Positions 54,445-61,541 of a stretch of DNA of 64,000 nt are shown piece after piece. Made by a program: the position numbers and the translations under genes. This DNA comes from Enhygromyxa salina. GTDB lineage: Bacteria; Myxococcota_A; Polyangia; Nannocystales; Nannocystaceae. Position 1 is the first letter of the stretch. Each line of letters begins with the position of its first letter. Location: the NCBI RefSeq assembly GCF_002994635.1, contig NZ_PVNL01000051.1, positions 124,001 through 188,000 of the forward strand, read 5' to 3'. The notes beneath the pieces were generated by a model. That model was not told the DNA's origin and did not search any database. It worked only from the letters and a program-made list of their open reading frames with translations.

Positions 54445-55272
54445 TCAGTCGCACAGCGCGACCTTGTTGCCGCTGAGGATCGTCGCCCCGCCGACGTCCA
54501 CGACCGCCGCGAAGTCCTCTACCAGGCACTCCGACAGCTTCTCGTTGGTCAGGACCTTCAGGTCGCCGCCGATCGAGGTCACGCCCAGCCCGTCAAAGCT
54601 GGTCAGGACCTTGTTGTCCTCGATCCGCAGGTCACCGCCGACGCTCACGAGGTTCTCGAGGCCGACGAAGTTCTCGATGATCGCCGCGTCCCACAGCTCG
54701 AGGCTGCCGGTGAGGGAGGTCAGCGCCTCGAACCCGCTGTAGTCCGTCAGGTCGTCGTTGCCGGCGATCTCGAGCCGCCGGGCCGAGGTCAGGGCCGGGA
54801 ACGAGCCGAGATCCGTGAGCCCGCTGTTGCCGGTGATCGTGATCGACCCGACGCTCGCGAGCTGCTTGAACTCGATCAGCGCCGGCATCGCGTTGTTGCC
54901 CGTGATGATCAGCGTGTCGACCCGCTCGAGGTTGCCGAGCCCGAGCAGGGTGGTGAGCGTGGGCGCGAACCGGATCTCGAGGATCCCGACCTCGCGCAGG
55001 TTCGAGAGCCCGGTCAGGTTGGTGACGGTGCTGGTGATGATGATCCGCTCCGGGACGCACTCACCCAGCTGTAGCTCTTCGATCTCGGCGTCGGTGTTGA
55101 TGACGATGTCGGGGCCGGGCGACTCGGTGTCGAGGCAGCTGGGCTCGCCGGTCTCGGTCCCGGTGTCGCTGACAGGCGGCGGATCCTCGGTCGGGCAGGC
55201 GGTCAACACCAGCGCGGCGCCGAGCGCTGTGAACGTAGAGCGGCAAGTCAGGGCAAAGGTCGAGTCACGCAC
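54445..55272 (-). CDS. Leucine-rich/receptor-L-like lipoprotein
   Basis: This 275-residue lipoprotein has a signal peptide with the lipobox VLTAC. A short Thr/Glu/Pro linker follows, then eight or so degenerate repeats of 'L-x-x-L-x-x-V-x-x-L-x-I-x-x-N' type (for example GNLERVDTLIITGNNAM, LASVGSITITGNSGLT and VSVGGDLRIEDNKVLT). These resemble bacterial receptor-L/LRR solenoids. The last cysteine is next to the C-terminus (KVALCD). It lies 42 bases after the third ClpB-like gene on the same strand and converges with the PgsB-like gene. A binding role is inferred, with no ligand known. Confidence 0.75.
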   Translation of the reverse strand: MRDSTFALTCRSTFTALGAALVLTACPTEDPPPVSDTGTETGEPSCLDTESPGPDIVINTDAEIEELQLGECVPERIIITSTVTNLTGLSNLREVGILEIRFAPTLTTLLGLGNLERVDTLIITGNNAMPALIEFKQLASVGSITITGNSGLTDLGSFPALTSARRLEIAGNDDLTDYSGFEALTSLTGSLELWDAAIIENFVGLENLVSVGGDLRIEDNKVLTSFDGLGVTSIGGDLKVLTNEKLSECLVEDFAAVVDVGGATILSGNKVALCD

Positions 55273-55314
55273 CTCGGGAGTATGCCAAAGATGTCCATGC
55301 CGCCCACGCAGTTT

Positions 55315-57813
55315 CTAGCGTGCCACTGTAGGGCGCTGGGCTGGGAGGACGACGGCGAGCTGCCCCGATCCCAGGCCCTCGCGCTCGGCCGCGGTCACGA
55401 CCGGGACCTTGCGCCCGCGCAGCGTGGGCGTGCGCGCCAACAGCACGGCGAGCGGGGCCATGACTTGCTCCTCGAGCACGCGCTTGAGCGGCCGCGCGCC
55501 GCGGGTTGGATGCCAGCCCCACTCGGCCAGGGTCGCGCGGGCCGAGTCGCTGACCGCCAGGCGGAGCTCACGGCGCGCGAGCCCGGTGCGCTTGCCGAGC
55601 GCGTCGATCTCGAGGTCGACGATCGCTCGAATGTCGGCGGGCGTGAGGTTGCGAAACGGGACGACGAAGTCGATGCGGTTGAAGAACTCGGGCCGAAAGT
55701 GGCGGCGCACGGCCGCGTCGAAGCTGCGCCCTTGCTCGGCCTCCGTGTTGTCGCCAAACCCGGCCGCGCCGCGCTCGGACACGCCGAGGTTCGAGGTCAT
55801 GATGATCAGCGTCATCCGAAAGTCGACCAGGCAGCCGGCCGCGTCGGTCATGCGGCCCTCGCCCAGCACCGCGAGCAGCAGATCGAACACCTCGGCGTGG
55901 GCCTTCTCGATCTCGTCGAGCAAGATCAGCGACAGCGGCTGCTGCCGGACCTTCTCCACCAGGCTCTCGACCCCGGGCCCGACCGCCAGGAGTCGCTGGG
56001 CCGACCCTGGGAGCATGAACTCGGACATGTCGAGCCGGATCATTCGCTCGGCCGCGCCAAACATGTAGCGCGCGAGCTGCTTGGCGAGCTCGGTCTTGCC
56101 GACCCCCGTCGGGCCCACGAAGAACAGGCTGCCGACCGGGCGCTCGGGGTCGTCGAGGCCGGCCTTGAACCGCGCGAGCACCCGGGCCGCCGTCGCGCAC
56201 GAACGATCCTGGCCGATCACCCCCGCTCGCAGCCGCGCGGCGATCGTCGCGGGTCCGGCCACGGAGTCCTCGCTGATCAGCTCGAGCGGCAGCCCCGTGT
56301 GGCGCGAGAACGCGGCCGACGCTTGTTGGGCGCGCATGACGGTGATCTCGCTGGCGGGCCCGAAGCTGTTGGAACCGCCAGGCCGGATCTCCGCGGCGTC
56401 GCTGGGAGGCCGCGTGTCAGGGTCGGAGTTGGGGTCAGTGTCGGTGTTGGTGTCGGTGCCGCCGCCGACCGGAGCCGTCGCGCCGGCGCGCTCGGCCAGC
56501 GCCGCGGTCTCGTCGTACCCGTGCTCTTGGTTGAGCCAGTCGAGGAACCGAAAGCCCTTGCCCGGGAAGCAGGTGTCGCGGCGAAACAGCTCGAGGTGCT
56601 GGACGACCCGGCGCAGGGCCTCGGGCTGCAGCGCGAGCTTGGGGTTGATCCGGGCCTGGTACGCGCGCAGCAAGCCGGGCATCGCGGCCGAGGGTGTCTC
56701 GGCGATGTTGATGGTCGAGAACGCGGCGAGCAGGCGTGGGGCCCGGGTCTTGAGCTGCTGGTACTCGTGCGGATGACACTCCGTGATGAGGCTGAGCTCG
56801 CCGGCTTCGATCGCGGGCAGGAAGAAGTCGGCGATCGAGCTGCGAGCGCTGCGGACGTCGAGCAGCGGCGGCAGCTGCCCGACGTACAGATAGTCGCCCT
56901 CGTGGGACAGCTCGTGGACCATGTCGAGGCAGCGCTGCTCCCACTGGCCGAGGTACATCATGCCGGCGATGATGCGCTCGGCCGAGGTCGACCAAATCCT
57001 CGGGCTGGTCCTCGGGCGGGTCTCCAGGCTGGTCCGCGCGCTGGCGCCGTGGGAGCCTCGGCGGTGGCGCGCGAACTCGCGAGCGAGCGTCTCGACCCAG
57101 GTGGTCTTGCCCACGCCCGGACCCCCGACCAGCAGGATCGACGCCGGGGTCTCGCGCTCCCACAGGTGCGCGTGGGGCCGCAGATCTGCGGGCTCGATCA
57201 AGCGCGAGCGTCGACGGCGGGCGTGCTGGACCAGCTCTTCGGCGACAGCGTGGAGGGTCGGGAACACCTCCCAGGTCTCGGGCTCGCTCGGCTTGCGCTT
57301 GCGGCGACCGAGCACCGCGGGCGACCAGGGCTCGATCCGCTCGGTCCCGAGCGCGCGGAAGTCGAACAGCGAGCGCGCGGCCTCGCCGAGCAGCGCGCTG
57401 CTGACCGCCTGGCCGAGCACCTGCGGCGCGATGTCGAGATCCTCGAGGATGAACCACCAGTCGAAGCGCGGCAGCACGACCCGGTAGCCGCCCTTGTCGA
57501 GCTTCGACCAGGCGAACGCGAGCCGCAGCGGGATCGCCTGCTTGCCGATCACCCAGCGCTTGTGCACGACCGCGAGCGGGTGGACCTCGACGCGCACCGT
57601 CCGGGTGTTGAGGTCTTCGTCCCACAAGAACGAGTCGAGCGGGTGCTCGCGGGCGATCATGTCGGACACGATCTGCTCGAGCCCGGCGTAGACCTCGGCC
57701 TCGCTGGCCCCGAACGCACACGGTAGCTGCTGCGTCCAGCCTCGCGCGAGCAAGCTGCCGGTCAGCCTGCCGTCGTGGTGGGTCACGAAGTACACGCGCA
57801 GCGAGCTCTTCAT
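55315..57813 (-). CDS. ClpB-like double-AAA+ protein, third of three
   Basis: This 832-residue protein has an N-terminal beta-rich domain of about 190 residues. AAA1 follows with Walker A GGPGVGKT (230-237) and the ClpB-like motif RIIAGMMYLGQWEQRC, but Walker B is degenerate (DYLYVGQLPPLL at 307-318, no DE). A Thr/Asp/Pro linker (about 450-480) separates it from a canonical AAA2: GPTGVGKT (567-574), LLDEIEKAH (D633, E634), the sensor IIMTSNLG and the arginine finger in FNRID (R713). It lacks the release-factor-like tail of its two paralogues. ATG 57813 overlaps the upstream gene stop as ATGA. Confidence 0.85.
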   Translation of the reverse strand: MKSSLRVYFVTHHDGRLTGSLLARGWTQQLPCAFGASEAEVYAGLEQIVSDMIAREHPLDSFLWDEDLNTRTVRVEVHPLAVVHKRWVIGKQAIPLRLAFAWSKLDKGGYRVVLPRFDWWFILEDLDIAPQVLGQAVSSALLGEAARSLFDFRALGTERIEPWSPAVLGRRKRKPSEPETWEVFPTLHAVAEELVQHARRRRSRLIEPADLRPHAHLWERETPASILLVGGPGVGKTTWVETLAREFARHRRGSHGASARTSLETRPRTSPRIWSTSAERIIAGMMYLGQWEQRCLDMVHELSHEGDYLYVGQLPPLLDVRSARSSIADFFLPAIEAGELSLITECHPHEYQQLKTRAPRLLAAFSTINIAETPSAAMPGLLRAYQARINPKLALQPEALRRVVQHLELFRRDTCFPGKGFRFLDWLNQEHGYDETAALAERAGATAPVGGGTDTNTDTDPNSDPDTRPPSDAAEIRPGGSNSFGPASEITVMRAQQASAAFSRHTGLPLELISEDSVAGPATIAARLRAGVIGQDRSCATAARVLARFKAGLDDPERPVGSLFFVGPTGVGKTELAKQLARYMFGAAERMIRLDMSEFMLPGSAQRLLAVGPGVESLVEKVRQQPLSLILLDEIEKAHAEVFDLLLAVLGEGRMTDAAGCLVDFRMTLIIMTSNLGVSERGAAGFGDNTEAEQGRSFDAAVRRHFRPEFFNRIDFVVPFRNLTPADIRAIVDLEIDALGKRTGLARRELRLAVSDSARATLAEWGWHPTRGARPLKRVLEEQVMAPLAVLLARTPTLRGRKVPVVTAAEREGLGSGQLAVVLPAQRPTVAR

Positions 57814-60800
57814 GATGGTCGCTCCGGTGGCGGCTTGACCGAGGCCAGGCCCGCGTCGGTGATGCGGCGCTCGCGATCTTGGCTGATCGCCAGGCCCACC
57901 CGCATCAGCCACAGCAGCGTGAGCACCGGCTCGAGCTGGGCGCCCGAGTGGCTCGAGACGTGGCTGAGCGGGTAGTCCTCGACCTCGATGTTGGCCGAGC
58001 GTCCGCCGCGGGGCTCTTCGACCGTGAAGCGGCGGATGATCGGGAGCATCGCGTCGGGGTTTTTGGGCAGCTCGGTCCCGGCCTCGAGCGCGTGGATGAA
58101 GGCCTGGCGCTGGGCCAGGGTCCGCGTGATCAGCTGCGCGGGGTCGTCGCGCGGCTCACCGTCGAGCACGCGCACGCGAACGATCTCGTGGCCGCCGCCA
58201 AGGGTCTCGAGCACCTGACAGCCCGACTCGCCGGCGAAGAACTCGCGCACGCTGGGGCCGACGAGCTGCAGCACGACGAGCTCGGGGTCTTCGCTGCACA
58301 GGCGGGCGAACCCCTGCGCGAACTGGCCGTCGCGGGTGCCCTGATCCGGGGCCCGCAGCGAGGTCAGCTCGGTCGCCGGAGCGCCGGAGGGGAGCCCGGC
58401 GTAGGCCTCGAGCTCACCGCGCCCGCGGCTCGCGTAGGCGTGGGCGAGCTCGGCGAACAGCGAGGTCTCGCGGGCCTCGAAGCGCCGCCGCTGGCGGGGA
58501 TCCCCGATCCGCGAGAGCTCGAGGAACACGACGTGCTGGCGTGGATCATCGGCGCGCTCGAGCGCGCGCTCGAGGAACCACACCTCGGCGATCGCCCGGA
58601 GCATGGCCTGGCGCTCGCGCAGGGGCAGGCTGGGGCTGAACTGGCGGCGATCGAAGCGGCGGATCGTGGTCGCGCTGCCGTCCTGGGCGCGGACCTGCTG
58701 GGCTGGAAACCGATCGATCTCGAGCTGCTCGCCGAGCCCCTCGTGGGGCCCCTCCGGCTCCTCAACCTGGCCGCTGAGGCGCTGATCATAGGTGGCGTGG
58801 AGCTCGAGGGCGTCGCGCAGCGAGTGAATCTCCGAGCGAAGGACCTCGAGGTTGTAGAGCGCGTCGGTCTGACTGCCGCTGCGCTCGTGGTCGTCGGCGG
58901 CGTCGCGGTTGAAGGCGTCGAGCAGCGTGGCCAGGGTCTTGGACAGCTGCGCGAGCCGGGGGCTGTGCTCGAGCCCGCGCAGGAACCCCAGCGCGAGCGG
59001 GACCTGCTCGAGCAGGGCGGCGTTGGGGCGCTCGAGCAGCTCGCCGAGCCGGCTGTCCTCGGGGATCGGATCGGCCTCGCGCAGGGCCTCTTCGTGGACC
59101 CGCAGCGTCGCTCGCTGACCATCCTCGCGCGGGTGTGCGGCAGGTGGCGCGGGTGGTTCCTCGTAGATCCACAGCAGCCGCATGCTGGCCGCGCGTGAGC
59201 GGGTCAGCGTCTCGACCAGCAGCGAGCCGAGGTTGTCCTCGAGCCAGCGCTTGAGCGAGCGGGCGCCGTCGCGCGCGTTGAAGCCCTCGCGTACGATCTT
59301 GGCGAGGACGGCGTCGGTCGTGCGCACGAACGAGCTGCGCTCGATCAACCCACGACGGCCGAGCAGGTGGGCGAGCTCCTTGCGTGCGATCGCCACGGCC
59401 GCCTGCTCGTCGAGCGGGCGAAACTCGACGACCCGATCGATCCGATTGAACAGCTCCGGCGGAAAGAACTCGCGTACGGCCTTGGCGATGTCGATCAGGA
59501 TCGCGCGGCGATCGACGTCGCCAAAGCCCATGGACGAGCCACCGCCCGCGCCCAGGTTGGATGTCATGATCACGACCGCGTGGCGAAAGTCGGCGACCTC
59601 GCCGCTGGCGTCGCTGAGCCGGCCGTCGTCGAACAGCTGCAGCATCAGGTTGAGCACCGAAGGGTCGGCCTTCTCGACCTCGTCGAGCAGCACCACGCAA
59701 AACGGCTGGGCCTGCACGCGGCTGGTCAGCACGCCCTGCGGGGCGTAGCGATCACCGATCAAGCGCGCGGCCGCGCCGGGCACGTTGTACTCGCTCATGT
59801 CGAGGCGCACGAGCCTGCTCTCGTCGCCGAACAGGTAGGCGGCGAGGGCCTTGGCCATCTCGGTCTTGCCCGTACCAGTCGGGCCGGTGAACAAGAACAC
59901 GCCGTACGGTCGGGCCGGATCGCACAGCCCGGCCTTGATGCGCACGATCAGATCGCGGATCACCGCGATCGCCTGCGGCTGGCCCATGACCTGGGCGGCG
60001 AAGCCCTTGGCCACGTCGTCGGACTCGAGCGGGAGCTCGGGCGCGAGCAGCAGCGCGGGCATGCCGGTCCGCTCGGACAACAGCTCGATCAGCTCCGGGG
60101 TGCCGATCTTGGGACGCCCGGCGTCCTCGCCCCCGCGCGGATCGGTCGGCGCCTGCATCAGGATCTCGGCGAGCGCCAGGCTGGCCGCCCGCTCGCGCGA
60201 GACCCTGCGTCGCGACCCCAGCGCGCGAACGAGCTCCAGGGCCTTGCCCGGGTACGCGCTGCCCGAGTACAGCGAGCCCGAGAGCTCGTAGATCGATCGA
60301 AACACGCGAGGATCAAACCCGCAGCCGAGCGAGAGCTCGAGCTCGCGGGCCTCGTGGACCAGCATGCGCATGGTCGTGGCGGCGTCGGTCGGCTCGACGT
60401 GGATGGTCGTGAACAGGTTGGCGAAGCCCGAGGCGTCGGCCTGCAGCTGCTGGTACTGCTCTGGCGTGCACTCGCCGATCAGCGTGAGCTCGCCGCGGGC
60501 GATCGGCCCGCGGAAGAACGCCGACAAGCTGCGATCACTCTGGCGCGACTCGCCGATCCGGCCCCACGCGTGCAGGTCTTCAGCCCACAGCAACACCCGC
60601 TTGGCGTAGGTCTCTTCGAGCAGCTCGATGCAGCGCTTCTCCCACTGCCCGAGGTAGCTCATCCCGGCGATGATCCGGCGACCGCCGATCTGCCACACGT
60701 GGTGGACGCGATCGAGGTTCTGGTGGGTCCCGTAGCCGTCGGCCTCGAGCAGATCGACCACGGCGCGCTGCAACAGCGTGGACTTGCCGACCCCGGGCGG

Positions 60801-61541
60801 CCCGATCAGGAGGAGCGGCGCCTTGCGGGACCCACACAGCAGCTGGCGCAGCTGCTCACGATAGGGCGTCCGGACCATGCCCGGCGAGAGCTCGTCGTCG
60901 ACGGCCTTGCGGGTGAGATCGAACCCGAGCTCGCTCAGCAGCGTCGTGCCTGGGCGGCGCTGGCGAGCCCCGATCTGCGCCATCTCGGGGCCCCTTTGCT
61001 GGGGCAGCTGCGAGAGCAAGGACTTGGGCTCGGCTCGAAACGCGAGGATCTTCAGGCTCTCGGTGCCCTGGCGGCGGAGCTGCTCGAGCTGTTCCGAGCC
61101 GAGCCCAGCTGCGGTCCAGCGCCGCTGGAACACCGTGTTGGCCAGATCCTGCAGGGTGTGGCGGTCGTTGAGCGGGAACCACTCGTGCGGGCGCATCGGG
61201 TGGTAGGCGATCTCGATCGCCGCGCTGAGCCCGAGCGGTCGCGGCTCGACGATCACCGGGACCCGACCGGTGAACCGGAGCCGGCCATCGTCGCTGCGCA
61301 CGGTCAGATCGAGCTGGACGTGGTGGAGCCGACGGCCGCGAACTAGCTGCAGCGCGGGCAGCTCGGCCGGCAGCGCCCGGCGGACCCGCTCGCGGCACTC
61401 GGCGAGAAACTGGTCGCGCAGCTTGCTCGACGCCCGTCCCGACACGCAGACCTCGCGCGCGCCAAACCCGAGCGACCACCACTGGCTGAAATTGCCCAGG
61501 CTGCGCTGAAACACGGTCACGGAGAAGTCGAGCACGGCCAT
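57810..61541 (-). CDS. ClpB-like double-AAA+ protein with release-factor-like tail, second of three
   Basis: This 1243-residue protein has a beta-rich N-domain of about 190 residues. AAA1 has Walker A GPPGVGKS (247-254) and a swapped Walker B (VLLWAEDLH, 316-324). Canonical AAA2 has GPTGTGKT (553-560), LLDEVEKAD (D620, E621) and FNRID (R700). After residue 800 there is an extra 440-residue region. A coiled-coil-like helix (about 860-920) is followed by segments matching the PCRF part of RF2 (VVFLELSRIGDP, LFAELAHAYASRG and LVVLQLVGPSVREFFAGESG), but no GGQ motif. Start and stop overlap both neighbours (ATGA). Confidence 0.82.
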   Translation of the reverse strand: MAVLDFSVTVFQRSLGNFSQWWSLGFGAREVCVSGRASSKLRDQFLAECRERVRRALPAELPALQLVRGRRLHHVQLDLTVRSDDGRLRFTGRVPVIVEPRPLGLSAAIEIAYHPMRPHEWFPLNDRHTLQDLANTVFQRRWTAAGLGSEQLEQLRRQGTESLKILAFRAEPKSLLSQLPQQRGPEMAQIGARQRRPGTTLLSELGFDLTRKAVDDELSPGMVRTPYREQLRQLLCGSRKAPLLLIGPPGVGKSTLLQRAVVDLLEADGYGTHQNLDRVHHVWQIGGRRIIAGMSYLGQWEKRCIELLEETYAKRVLLWAEDLHAWGRIGESRQSDRSLSAFFRGPIARGELTLIGECTPEQYQQLQADASGFANLFTTIHVEPTDAATTMRMLVHEARELELSLGCGFDPRVFRSIYELSGSLYSGSAYPGKALELVRALGSRRRVSRERAASLALAEILMQAPTDPRGGEDAGRPKIGTPELIELLSERTGMPALLLAPELPLESDDVAKGFAAQVMGQPQAIAVIRDLIVRIKAGLCDPARPYGVFLFTGPTGTGKTEMAKALAAYLFGDESRLVRLDMSEYNVPGAAARLIGDRYAPQGVLTSRVQAQPFCVVLLDEVEKADPSVLNLMLQLFDDGRLSDASGEVADFRHAVVIMTSNLGAGGGSSMGFGDVDRRAILIDIAKAVREFFPPELFNRIDRVVEFRPLDEQAAVAIARKELAHLLGRRGLIERSSFVRTTDAVLAKIVREGFNARDGARSLKRWLEDNLGSLLVETLTRSRAASMRLLWIYEEPPAPPAAHPREDGQRATLRVHEEALREADPIPEDSRLGELLERPNAALLEQVPLALGFLRGLEHSPRLAQLSKTLATLLDAFNRDAADDHERSGSQTDALYNLEVLRSEIHSLRDALELHATYDQRLSGQVEEPEGPHEGLGEQLEIDRFPAQQVRAQDGSATTIRRFDRRQFSPSLPLRERQAMLRAIAEVWFLERALERADDPRQHVVFLELSRIGDPRQRRRFEARETSLFAELAHAYASRGRGELEAYAGLPSGAPATELTSLRAPDQGTRDGQFAQGFARLCSEDPELVVLQLVGPSVREFFAGESGCQVLETLGGGHEIVRVRVLDGEPRDDPAQLITRTLAQRQAFIHALEAGTELPKNPDAMLPIIRRFTVEEPRGGRSANIEVEDYPLSHVSSHSGAQLEPVLTLLWLMRVGLAISQDRERRITDAGLASVKPPPERPS

